A stretch of DNA of 64,000 bases. It comes from Homarus americanus (lineage: Eukaryota; Arthropoda; Malacostraca; Decapoda; Nephropidae). Where the stretch lies: contig NW_024722158.1 in the NCBI RefSeq assembly GCF_018991925.1, positions 1,372,586-1,436,585 of the forward strand. Reading direction: 5' to 3'. Position numbers and translations under genes: made by a program. The notes beneath the pieces were generated by a model that saw only the letters and a list, made by a program, of their open reading frames with translations, was not told where the DNA came from and searched no databases. How positions within the stretch are numbered: position 1 is the first letter of the stretch; every line of letters starts with the position of its first letter. This document shows, piece by piece, positions 21,221-31,106 of the stretch.

Positions 21221-22256
21221 CAGTATAACGTCAATTTAAAGCGATTCAATTTAAGATTACTGATTTAAAGCGACACCCACAATTAAGGACAATGTTTTAA
21301 TATAAAGCGAATCTTTCCTATTTTGCGTGAGTCAATCTGGCGCATCATATTTTAAAATTCGTGCCTAATGTTTCTCTGGGCACGCTACACTGTCCTAAGG
21401 GCAAAGCTGTACTGTACATGTACTCAAAATAATGTACTAAATGATTACTAAGATATTTGTCAAGTGCAAACTATAGCGTGATTATATTCAAATTACAGTA
21501 ATCACTATCTTATAAGAATTCAAACAATGTAAATTATATTCTCTCCAGTCACTTCTATGACATTTTATAAACAAAAACAAAAACTAAATCTAAAGGACAT
21601 TAATAAACAAACAAATACTTCACTAGACCTTCGGGCTAACTGCCAAACATGTCACCTCCCTCCTCCCCTCTCCCCAGCCAGGGTTTGGTGTTTTAGGCTT
21701 AAAGTGTTTATCTTATATAATATCACAGACTAAAGTTAGGAGAATATAATTTGCATTGCTGGAATCCTTGCAAGACGGCGAATATTTTGAATATAAACAT
21801 CATATATTTTGCCCAAGAGATAACAATTTTAGCCCTTTGTAATAAAATTAATTAGAACATGTCAGTCCAGTGACATGTTATAAGTGAAAAACTTAAAGTC
21901 ACTCTTAAGGACAGATAAATAAATAAGCACTAGACCTTGGCATCAACTGTCAAACATATCATCTCCCCCCCCCCACCATCTTCCCAGCCAGTAAACAGAC
22001 CATTTCACGTCTCATTATTTTAGCTGTGTTGATTTATGAGTGTGTTTTAACATACTACAAAAAACAATGTTTTGTTTATTCTAGGAGATGGGCTGAGGTG
22101 CATCTGGGTAGACTCTCAGTCTTTTTAGTATTTTGTGTTTCTCTCAAGTACCAGACTAAATTATTCCATATAAACAACACTTAGATTTAGTGCGAATTCT
22201 GTTTAAAGCGGCGACCTCTCCTGGAACCTGTCTCGCGTTATATCGACGTTCTACTG
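21221..22256. mobile_element. pogo/Tigger-like MITE, 1036 bp, with TA target duplication
   Basis: Ends are CAGTATAACGTCAATTTAAA and, complemented, CAGTAGAACGTCGATATAAC. TA flanks are at 21219-21220 and 22257-22258. The paralogous segment has a single TA at 16218-16219 with no element, an empty site within the same window. Internally there is a diverged direct duplication (CCAAACATGTCACCTCCCTC-like at about 21641 and 21951). Confidence 0.85.
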
Positions 22257-22381
22257 TATAAATAATACTGTAACTGTAAGAACAAGTAATTAATAAGTAC
22301 AGTAGGTATTGAGACATTGCTTAATATGTTCACTTAATGCATTCTTAAACACAGCTGCCATTTAATAATACCTTCTCTTAC

Positions 22382-22426
22382 CTTGTACTGCTGCATGAGC
22401 TGATGCACGGATGGTCTGGTCACCTG
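22382..22426 (-). CDS. THAP gene A, duplicated exon 6'
   Basis: A near-copy of exon 16343-16387 with the same tandem acceptor (TTTAAGCAG) and donor (CAAG/GTAAGA). It encodes AGDQTIRASAHAAVQ, with one Arg-to-His change. Phase 1/1 means it can be included or skipped without changing the frame. It lies between exons 2 and 4, out of order relative to its parent. Whether it is spliced cannot be told from sequence. Confidence 0.5.
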
Positions 22427-22519
22427 CTTAAAGTAAAGGAGAAAGATAATGAACATTATGATGAGTCACACAAAAAACTTAGCAAGTAGCAAAGCATTTC
22501 GGGACACATTATATTCATT

Positions 22520-22890
22520 AACCCAGATCGCACGGTAATGCAGAGGGAACAACACAAAGAACTCTGAGGTGCTTGGAGGATAAGAGGGAGGAATCAAAGG
22601 GGAGCGGGGACGGACATGGATGGATTATATACAAGGGGGAAGTGGTGGAGGCAAGTGCACCAGTACAGAACCAGGGGACGGAGGGACACCCCCAAGCCGC
22701 TCTATCTCTCGCCCAGGAGGAGTTGAGCGCCATGTAAACAATGTCACCTCTGAACCACACCCCACAAAATACAGTACAGTATATTTATTAAACGAGGCAG
22801 CTGCTGAGAACGGATGGAGGGAGGTGTCACTACCAAGAGCCGACTCTGCTGCAGATTACGACTTCTAAGGTGAGTGTAAATGGGTTGCTA
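22520..22890 (+). mobile_element. CR1-like element A, 5' region fragment
   Basis: The block CCCAGATCGCACGGTAATGC and the following stretch (ACCACACC..CAAAATACAGT) also occur, on the opposite strand, at 36650-36815, just upstream of the CR1-A endonuclease. It is therefore the 5' UTR/ORF1-proximal part of that element. The short open frame at 22620 belongs to it. About 300 unidentified bases separate it from the endonuclease fragment. Confidence 0.6.
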
Positions 22891-23199
22891 GTGACGTGTG
22901 AAGTGAAGAAAATGGAAAGATTAATGGAAAAGATTTAATACTGTAACTAATATTTTGGTGTTGGTTTATGGAGGTGTGGGATTGTCAAGTGAGGGTGGCA
23001 GTGTGGCGTCAGCTGCTGAGTCTGGTGTTCCCGAGTCTAGTGTTCATTGGTGCTTTAGTTAGTAAGAAAATAAACTCGTTAAGTCAAGTTTAGTCACTTT
23101 TTTGGGCCTCCAGAACCTAACCCTATTTTCCCCATTGATTACATGTAATTATATATCGTGATTTAGGATATAGGGAACATAGTTGGACCCTATCTGGTG

Positions 23200-23490
23200 A
23201 TATATCCCGACACTACTGTACACCAATACTGACACGTTTCTTGATAAGAGAGAGGAGTTTGAAACACTACTGAAGGTCCACCAACCAGATATTGTAGGAG
23301 TTGTAGAACTGTTGTACAAGAACAGGAGAATAGACCCCGAGGAATGTGAGTTCAGTATTGATGGATATGATTTATTTACGAACCTTTCTTGAGAAACTAG
23401 CAAGAGGGTGTGGTTATCTATGTTAGGCAAGACCTTAGAGCCAGCCAGGTGAGGGTACAGGGAGAGGATCCAAGTGGTGTAAAATTAAAC
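23200..23490 (+). mobile_element. CR1-like element A, endonuclease fragment
   Basis: The translation, with one in-frame stop, reads NTDTFLDKREEFETLLKVHQ then PDIVGVVELLYKNRRIDPEE and CEFSID. This is the N-terminal part of an APE-type endonuclease and matches 36346-36640 on the minus strand. It is truncated after about 290 bases. Confidence 0.75.
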
Positions 23491-24562
23491 ACAACTTGGC
23501 TCAATACTCAAGGACTGCAAGGAGTATTTTACAGAAGAAACAAAAACAGCCACATGTTTATGTACCCAATAATTGATGTCCCCTATAGTAAGGAATGTAA
23601 ATTTCATAGAGCAAGCACAAAATAATTACCAAAAGAATGACAATGTTTAAGATCAGCTTAGTCAGCCTCATCACAAAGCAATATGGCTACAGTATATTTA
23701 AAACCTTAGTTATCAATTATTTACAAGTGGCACTGCAGCCGAGAACCAAACTGGGGCACAATATTCAACGATGGGGAACAGAAATGAAGTAAAACAGAAT
23801 GTAATAAATATTAACATTAAATCATTTACAAAATATAAACATTTAGTGAAATGCTGATGAGGCAACAGAATAAATGTGATTAGGTTAGGTTAGGAATTCT
23901 CGGCTAAGAAGCCACTTGCTAAAAGGTAAGGCCATATTTGAGGATGAATGAATATGTGCCTTTTCTTGTATTGTATAACTTACCCTCTCTTGAGTAAGAC
24001 TAACAAGAGCACCGTGCTCTTTAAAGGACAGCAGTGCATCCCATTCCTGGCTACTAATATTTCCCGCACATTTCTCTCTCTGTGTTGTGACAGTTGACTC
24101 GCCGTACGCCAACCGTTGGCCATCCCAGTGTGGCCAACAACAGGTGAAATATAATCTTCTAAACAAACCTCACAAACACCAGAGAATAATTAATCATTTC
24201 TATATTCCATAGATTTCCTCTCAACACTTTCATGTTCATTTGGTCATATGATGCGATGTTTTTTTTAATGTTTTTTACCGTTTTTTGTGCTCGAGGGAAA
24301 TATTACTGGACTGCTCGACGCCTGGGTTGTGGGGGCCATCCAGCTAATTTGTAAATGTTGGTCGCCCTGTCCGGTACATCACGATCCCGACCCATCGTAG
24401 TGCCTGAAACACGTCCTTGAATGACCTTGCCCGACACAAGCATATGGTAACTGAAGGTTGAGCTCACCACTGGACATGACGGCCTTATGATACACCTTAG
24501 ATAGTGTTAAGATACACCTTAGTTCGGTTCAGGATCAGTTAGGTTGGTTGTAAGGTCATATA
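23491..24562. other. Intronic sequence of gene A, no supported gene
   Basis: The stretch contains a TTAGGTTAGGTTAGG tract near 23881 and a 93-codon minus-strand frame (23885-24166) with a consensus-like donor (AGAGG/GTAAGT) near 23984. Its phases do not fit gene A, so I do not call it an exon. Confidence 0.4.
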
Positions 24563-24960
24563 CAGAGCTGTAAAGTAACAAAATAATGTTACTTGAGTAC
24601 TGTACTCAAGTAACATTATTGGGTATCTACTTTTTCAAAAGTAGTAAATTTTTTAGTAATTTTACTTAAGTAAGGTTTTCTAATACTTTTACTCCAATAC
24701 AAGTGAAAAAACAATAATAGTGACTCTTTACATGACCCGGACAAACAAACAAAGTGTTTTCATGTGTGTGGCAAACTATTATTGTATTTTTAATTAATTG
24801 ATTAATTATTAACCATAGTAAAAGAGTTGTGTGGGTGGAGGGTATGGTGTGGGGAGACACCATATACCTAGAGGTCTTGTGGGGTGAGGTGAGGTGAGGT
24901 GAGGTCAGGTGGCAGTTGTAAAAAAATTTGTAACAAATTAAATGTAACAAACTATGTAAC
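24563..24960. mobile_element. Possible hAT-like MITE with 39-bp palindrome
   Basis: It starts CAGAGCTGTAAAGTAAC and contains repeated TTACTTAAGTAA/ACTTGAGTAC-type motifs, as seen at the ends of hAT elements. A palindrome with 19-base arms and a one-base centre lies at 24582-24620 (arm AATAATGTTACTTGAGTAC). The right end and a target duplication were not found, so the boundaries are tentative. Confidence 0.4.
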
Positions 24961-25240
24961 TGTGTTTGTTCCTTTTAATTCTTTATATTATTTAGTTATA
25001 TTTCTTTTCTATTTACTCTATTAACCTTATTCAGGAGTTGTATTTTTTACATATAAAGGAAAAGAAACACTTCAGATAAAAAAGAGAATAATGAAGCTGA
25101 TATATTCTGAAATGTTACCAAGATTATAAGGCGATACTACATTTTTTTACCTATAAGAACACGTTTTCTCTCTATTATTCAGAACATTTGACACGCACAC
25201 AAACATATACACATAAGGTACTGCACATTTAAATAAATAC

Positions 25241-25404
25241 CTGATTTTGAAGGAATAGGGCAGGCAGTAGAGACAAGACGTCCACTCTGAGAAAAGTGAT
25301 TTTCACTGAAGTGGTTACTGCATACGACGTGGGATTTACTCAACTGCTCAAGTGACTTATTTTTTAGGTAAGCTATATTAAGCTTACTAAGCCAGTCTAT
25401 ACAT
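25241..25404 (-). CDS. THAP gene A, exon 2: C-terminal half of THAP zinc finger
   Basis: A 164-nt exon, acceptor TTGTAATTACAG before 25404 and donor TCAG/GTATTT after 25241, phase 2 in and 1 out. Its first base completes an Arg codon with exon 1. It encodes CIDWLSKLNIAYLKNKSLEQ, then SHVVCSNHFSENHFSQSGRL and STACPIPSKS. The C-x2-H pair (VCSNHF) supplies the last two zinc ligands. W37, the HF pair and ACPIP correspond to the conserved Trp, Phe and AVPTIF-like box of THAP domains. Joined to exon 1, the ligands are C9, C12, C61 and H64 (C-x2-C-x48-C-x2-H), within the known THAP spacing. Predicted role: sequence-specific DNA binding in the nucleus. Confidence 0.85.
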
Positions 25405-28240
25405 CTGTAATTACAAATAAGTTTATTAACTATCAAAGGAAATATTAAAGGTTAAATGTAAAGGATTTGGACAGTACCACTAAATTACTGACAACTTATT
25501 TACTCAAGGTTATCTTTATACAGAACAGTATAGGAGGCCCCGACTTACAAACACCAGCTGAGAAGCACGGGGTCAAACTTAAAATTTACAGTATTTTATT
25601 TACCTAATGACTTATTTTTTACTTTAATTTACTGTATTTTGTCATTCTATTTTCCTTTTGTCTTAAATTAAGTGATTTTAGATGTATATAAGGACTTAAG
25701 ACTATGATATACCATAGTGGAATTTTAAACATTGTTTTGTAAGTACAGTACAGTACGCACATAGCTTGTGTTCCAACTTACTAACTTCCTCAGGAACAGA
25801 ACCCGTTCGTAACCCGGGGACCTCCTGTACAGATGTTTCAAGGGTTTTTTTTTTTTTTTACTCCACATTTTCCCTCTTCTTCAAAACCCTGTCCACTTTG
25901 AACAACCAATACTGTTGGTAAATGGAGGGGCTATATTGGTTAAAATACTCGAAAAATATAAATTTGTGATGGAAATGTAATAGAATAAAGTTATTTTTTT
26001 TTTAATTCATGAGACAACTACCACCAGAAAACGTTTATGGGATTTCTTTGTGTTTTATTTATTTGATGTTTTGGCGATAGTAAGTAGCACAGGGTAGTTT
26101 AGCGACAACTTTATATTTTCAATTTTTATCTTTTTTCTACGCATCTAAGATCATGACTCACCTGTAGTGAAGAGGGCATGAAGGATGAGAGAAATGGAAC
26201 AGTAAAACAAAGTGAAAAATTGATCATAAGACACTAAAATGAAATCTGTTCTTTGTGTGTGAAGAAATTAATTATTTAATGTAAATAGTCCTCCAAAAAA
26301 TCTGCCATTGTCGGTGTGTGTTGTCGTCTTCTCTTCGCTCATTTATACCGGACCCGCTCGGTCCCAGCGTACTCTTAAATCCACAAAAATACAAAATTAC
26401 GGCCATGACACTTCAACAAAGTTGTTTTCGTTGGCACCAAATATCAAAATAAGTTCTTTCTGTTTAATATGGTGAAAGGTCTGGCTAGAAAGTTAGGTAA
26501 GGTATGGTAGGATTCTTTGGTTGGTTAGGTCAGGTTCTATCGGGTTCCATTAAATGTTGCCTCTTTTAAAATAATTACGATAATAAGAACATCGGTGGAA
26601 TAAATGTGCAAAATAAAAAAAATTTCCTTCTGGTGGCAGCGTTGTTTTCATAATGACCCTTTTTCTTTTTGCTCTTCTCCCTTTGGTTTTGTGCAAAAAC
26701 ACGAAAGGTTGCCTCACTGTAGTGTCCATCACCTGTTAATTCAGTAAGTTCTTTACACACCGAGGGGCTATGAAGTTAGGTCAGGTCCTTCTGGTTTCTA
26801 CGGTTAAGAGGTTTTGTTTCATCAGTTTTTTGTGTATTTTACCCCACAATTTCCCTCTACCTCACGCTCTGCCCACTTCGAACAACCATGATTGTTGGTA
26901 ACTAGGGGAGGGGTCATTTCTCCATAACGACTCATTTCTGATGGAATTGGAGGACAGATTCTTTTAAAACAGCACAAAATACACTCAATAGGGAAACCTA
27001 TTTTTGTTAGTAGTTTCTGTGTTGGGGTTAACATTCATTTTAACGTCCCCGCCAGTTTCTGTAGAAAGATTTAACATTTTGCTGCTTGGACTTTAGATAT
27101 CGGCTACGTTACCTTTCAACATTCTTGGATAGTCATTATTCCACCAATAGCGCACCACCTCCAGGACTTCAGTGCCCGCGGCTATTTGAAATTCGGTTTA
27201 TGGCGGGAGGCCATGGTGTGTGTTGGTTGTTCCCCCTCTTAGTTTAAGACCATCCAAGATTATTATTAGGATGATGCAGCACTAGAAATTTTTAAGAACC
27301 ACAGTGTTGTCCCTAGGTTAGGTTAGGTTAGGTTTCATTGCAGACATGAACTTTGTTTTTTTCTGATGTATTTTGCTTTGTTTAAATGTGTCTTCATTTT
27401 CTTTGGAAATTAATTCCCCAGTTCTTAGTAAAATGTATCTTTGACATTTTCCCATAAAATAAACCAAACTAACACCAGAAAATTTATTTCCTTCTCAAAC
27501 ACGAAGGGAACGTTAAAACGAATCTATACCCTTTTGATAGTTTCCATGGTAGATCTTTTCTGAATAAAAAAAAAAACGATAAAAGTATCGTTTCAGTCAT
27601 CCACCTATTTGGAAGTTGAAATTGTTTTTCTGGTGGTTTTTGATGTGTTTTGAACCATTCTGACTTTCATTTCTATGGAAAATCACAACTTTTTGAGCTA
27701 CCTCCCCCTCTGCCTCCCTCTCTACCTCCCCCTTATCAAATGATAATGGGGGACCCCAGTGGGAACCAGGGTGTTTTTTTGGGGTGGGGTACTCACAGAA
27801 AGTAGGGTATTTATTTATGACTTCACTTCACTGATTTTTCATAGAAATCAAATTTAAAAACACCACAATTTCATTGTTTTAAAGTGCACACTGTTGTAGT
27901 TATGGCAAATGTGTTAAAAAGTGTTTATTTAAAAGTTCAAGATAAGTTAACCTACCCGACCCTAACCTAACCTTGCCTTGCCTTAACTTAACTTAAATTA
28001 ACTTAACTTAAATTAACTTAACCTAACCTAGAATAACTTAACACCTGCCGTGGGCGAACTTACTGTTATTAAGATGGGGGAAGCGGCTGTGAAGTCCTCC
28101 ATATTAATCCAAATTAGTCATTTGTGATAGAAATGAAGATCAGAACTGATCAAAACACATAAAAAGAAACCTTGGAAAAACAATTTCAACCCAAGATAAA
28201 CGATAATACTGTAGTGCCAAAAACCATTACAATGTTGTCT
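25405..28240. other. Gene A intron 1, mostly unrecognised
   Basis: An intron of about 3.5 kb in total. It contains a diverged direct repeat (GAACAACCA..TGTTGGTAA at about 25901 and 26880), TTAGGTTAGGTTAGG at 27313, and a TTAACTTAACTTAA-type tract near 27975-28030. No coding sequence is recognised. Confidence 0.5.
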
Positions 28241-28242
28241 CT

Positions 28243-28640
28243 AGGCAGTGGATATTTTGCTGACTGGCTAAGTTCCTACTACTGCTATTTTACCGTGAGT
28301 GTGTTCTGATTGGCTAACCGTCCATCACTGCTGAAAAAAGGGACAACTATATTTGACCGTGACTGGTGACATTTGGCATTTATTTTGACGTGAATCAATT
28401 TTGTTCATTTTTCACAGATGTTCTTATTATTATAAAAGAGACGACATTTACTAGAATCTAATAGAACCTGACCTAAAGAGCCAAAGAAACCTGCCTAACC
28501 TTACCTAACTTCCTAGCCAAGGGGGCAGACGCCCCCCCCTCGTCACATTAAACAGAAAATACTTAGCCAATCAGAGCACACTCACGGTAAAATAGCAGTA
28601 GTAGGAACTTAGCCAGTCACGGCAAAATAACCACTACATA
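28243..28640. mobile_element. Inverted-repeat element (MITE/foldback) in gene A intron 1
   Basis: The left arm 28243-28316 (GACTGGCTAAGTTCCTACTA, CTGCTATTTTACCGTGAGTG) recurs inverted at about 28564-28638. Arms are roughly 70 bp with a 250-bp loop. The superfamily and target duplication are not clear. Confidence 0.65.
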
Positions 28641-28936
28641 GATATTATCGTCAACCAATATCTCCTGAAAATTTGGTTCAATTCCAAAATTCCTTCTGGA
28701 GTGACCGGTCTACAACTAATTTACAACTGGAAGCCAACAGCATTCTTACTCTCCTTTTATTGGTTTCCTTCATTTATAATTGTACATTAGAAAAGATGCA
28801 GATAAAAGGAACTCAGGAAACAACTATAAACAGGAGTTACTGGACACACCATCAAGAGACCTGCCGCCAGTATGATAAATTAACCCATAATTTAACCTTC
28901 ACTGCTCATCAATCAACCCCATAACTATGTACTTAC

Positions 28937-29034
28937 CTTTTCCTGTCTTTAGGGAAGAAATGAAACCTTAATTCTTTATTGGTTCGTTTGTTCTTCCCAC
29001 ACACAACACAACGGTGGCCAGAGCTTGGGGCCAT
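28937..29034 (-). CDS. THAP gene A, exon 1: start codon and N-terminal half of THAP finger
   Basis: A 98-nt coding exon beginning ATGGCCCCAAGC. It encodes MAPSSGHRCVVCGKNKRTNK then ELRFHFFPKDRK and two bases of an Arg codon, followed by a consensus donor AAAAG/GTAAGT. The C-x2-C pair (C9, C12) and the FHFFPKD segment are the hallmark start of THAP domains. Start choice: this ATG lies just before the first zinc ligands, as in most THAP proteins, and no upstream in-frame extension is needed. It is paired with exon 2 by phase. The CpG-poor upstream sequence holds a poly-C tract (29046-29055) but no obvious TATA box. Confidence 0.83.
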
Positions 29035-29144
29035 GTTTGTACCTACCCCCCCCCCTCAGTCAAGGAACACCTAACACTCAAGTGATACTCCAAGTGGGGC
29101 CAAGCTGGAGACGTGTGGTATCTAGCCGTTAGTACGTCCCAGGT

Positions 29145-29200
29145 GCAGTCTTTTACTTCTTTTATCCTCTTAACCACTGATCGGCTCGTTAGCAGACAAA
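29145..29200 (-). mobile_element. Short CR1-A 3'-end fragment upstream of gene A
   Basis: A few dozen bases match the CR1-A 3' UTR in inverse orientation (TTTTATCCTCTTAACCACTG). It lies 110-170 bases upstream of the gene A start codon, so it may be part of its 5' UTR or promoter. Confidence 0.5.
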
Positions 29201-29379
29201 CAACAGGCCTTGGTTGATGGCAGGTCAATTCACTATGGTAATTATATTTTTAAATAAATTGCGCCAAAATGTGTAAAAAAAATAATGCAATTCAATTCAA
29301 TTTAAATATTTATTCCTTGACAGAGGAAGCTGGATCCTAGTGCTGCTGTGGGGTAAGTTATGTTTGGTTCACACTCAGG

Positions 29380-29635
29380 ATGGGATGGAGAAAGGAAACT
29401 CACAATGTGCTCTCTGTATGGGCCCCATAGGTGGTAGTAGAGCTTCTGAGGGTCGAGGTTCATGGGGATACCCGACTCTACTGGACCTCAGACGTCTCCC
29501 CAGACTGGTGGATACGTCCTAGGACCTGTGGGTGGAGGAGCATGGCGCTGACTGACTGTTCATAACGAACCTCCACGTTTCAAAGGGACATTAATGACAA
29601 AATACTTCACTCAAAGCACATTAATTACGTTACTT
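29380..29635 (-). mobile_element. Fragment of the solo-LTR family (inverted relative to 17479-19212)
   Basis: Segments matching, on the opposite strand, 18150-18230 (AATGTGCTTTGAGTGAAGTA) and 18270-18400 (region with GGGCCCCATAGG). Only part of the LTR is present. It abuts the CR1-A 3' end at about 29636. Confidence 0.6.
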
Positions 29636-30895
29636 TTACTTTTTTACTTTTATCCTCTTCACCACTGATTGGCTCGTTAGCCGCCCGGGCGATCGGTCAC
29701 GTCTCTGTCACGCACTGTTGGCAAGTACTGGGCATGCACCGGCTCCTGAATGTACCTGAACCTGCTCCAGTGTTGGTCAAGTCTTCTCTTGAAAGAGCTC
29801 ACACTCGGTGCCGTCACAACAGTCTCTGGTAGGTTGTTCCAAGAGTTTACAACCTTCACTCCGAAAAAGTTTGTCCTCACAATTTTCTGGACTTGCGGCT
29901 TCTTCAATCTTGAGCTGTGACCCCTTGTGGGGCGAGCGTCCGCCATCTCCAAGTAAGGACACTCAACTGAGTAGTGCCCCCTGAGATGCTTATAAACCTC
30001 AACTAGGTCCCCCTTGCCCGTCTGTAGTATAAGCTAGGCAAGTTCAGGCGCTCCAATCTCTCAGGGTAGCTGAGGTGCCGAAGTGCAGGCACCAGTTTGG
30101 TGGCCCTCCTTTGAACATTTTCAACCAACTGACAGTCCCTAGCATATCTCGGGGACCAGACGGGGTGACAGTACTCCAGATGGGGAAGCACTTCACTCCT
30201 GAAGATCGTCACGAGGGACGGACCGTCTAGATATCTGAACGACCTTCTTATAAGACCCAATAATTTATTTGCCTGATTTACCTTCTTCTCACAATGGCCC
30301 GAGAACTTCAGCTCATTGTCAACATACACACCTAGGTCCTTCTCACACAGTTAGGTCAAATCACTGTAGGTCAGTGCTGTGTCGAACCGTCTGTCCTCAA
30401 ATGCAAGAAGGTTAACCACATCCTCTCTTGTGAACACCGAGGAAAAGATGCCTCAGCTTTATCCTGGTCAGAATCTGCATAACTATCATCTTCAAGCCTG
30501 ATACTCCTACTCGCGTTTTTAATTTCGACTTTGGGTTTGACTTGATCTCGCTTGCAACCAGCCTCTGGAACTCCTTTTCAGCCCTTCTACACTCTATCTT
30601 TGCTTGGTTTCTGGCTCTTGCATACATCCTCCTGTCCTGCTCATCGTTTGACCCAACCCACGTCTTGAATTTCTGGGTTTTCTTCTTAACTCTGTCGACC
30701 GCCGCATGGTTCATGTGTAGGGATCTCCTCGTATTCCTAGAGGCACTGGGTTTGGTCTTGGGTATATATTTATCGATCAAATGGGTCACTTTACTAGTTA
30801 TGATATTCAGTGTGGTGTCTGCGTTCTTGTGCCTAAATGAGTCAGGCCAGTTGATACCACTCATCTCTTCTCTCATACAGTTGTAATTTCCCTTG
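29636..30895 (-). mobile_element. CR1-like element A, 3' half (interrupted, RT core deleted)
   Basis: Read from 30895 down, it encodes the segment before the RT (SGINWPDSFRHKNADTTLNI, VDRVKKKTQKFKTWVGSNDE, KIECRRAEKEFQRLVASEIK). A large internal deletion near 30345-30400 removes the RT core. The C-terminal tail then reads YVDNELKFSGHCEKKVNQAN, LERLNLPSLYYRRARG and VVNSWNNLPE (29677-30329). At 30895 a gypsy-type LTR retrotransposon interrupts the frame inside a Lys-Gly junction. The 5' half lies at 35840-36815. Confidence 0.82.
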
Positions 30896-31044
30896 TGTAA
30901 GATTGTGAAATGGAGTACCATCATATGATATGTTTTCCCATGTGTTGAGGTGGGAGCTTGTTCTGTGGCAGCACCCGGTTGCCAGTCACCAGCTGTAATA
31001 ATAAAGTTTACAAAGAACCTGGTCTATCATTCAAACCTCTCACA
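30896..31044 (+). repeat. Left LTR of the gypsy-type element
   Basis: 149 bp, TG...CA termini. It contains AATAAAGTTTACAAAG (possible polyadenylation signal). It differs from the right LTR by several substitutions and small indels, showing the insertion is not recent. Confidence 0.88.
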
Positions 31045-31106
31045 TGGCGCAGTGAGTAGGATGCCGGGGCCCGACACGCCATTACAGCCCTGACGAGAAT
31101 GCCAAC

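Larger units (their letters stand above)
21120..22475 (-). repeat. Intragenic duplication of the exon-6 region of gene A
   Basis: The sequence on both sides of the pogo-like MITE (21120-21220 and 22257-22475) matches 16140-16433, including GATCCAGTGAACTTTGATCT and the exon-6 neighbourhood. Removing the MITE (21221-22256) and one TA makes the two segments collinear. The duplication therefore preceded the MITE insertion. Confidence 0.8.
8404..29034 (-). other. THAP gene A: spliced P-element/THAP9-type gene, whole locus
   Basis: Eight exons on the minus strand join with matching phases: 29034-28937, 25404-25241, 16919-16845, 16725-16666, 16387-16343, 15987-15895, 12847-12750 and 10479-8404. Intron phases are 2,1,1,1,1,1,0. 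A ninth, duplicated exon lies at 22426-22382. The spliced product is about 902 residues: THAP finger (residues about 9-84), acidic linker, leucine-rich segment (from 212) and an RNase H-like transposase domain. Vertebrate THAP9 has the same layout and about the same length (known of the family). I see no P-element-like terminal inverted repeats, and the introns hold several nested transposons. This suggests an immobile, host-type copy rather than an active transposon. The joins are inferred from splice signals and phase, not from transcripts. Confidence 0.78.

Noticed and set aside
23885..24166. Candidate additional exon of THAP gene A on the minus strand (donor near 23984)
   Set aside because: The donor would end in phase 0 and the nearest usable acceptor in phase 1, which does not fit between exon 2 (phase 1 out) and exon 4 (phase 1 in). 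No domain is recognised.
30542..30886. 114-codon plus-strand hydrophobic frame resembling a membrane protein
   Set aside because: It is the antisense of the CR1-A coding region (30412-30895 minus) and has no independent support.
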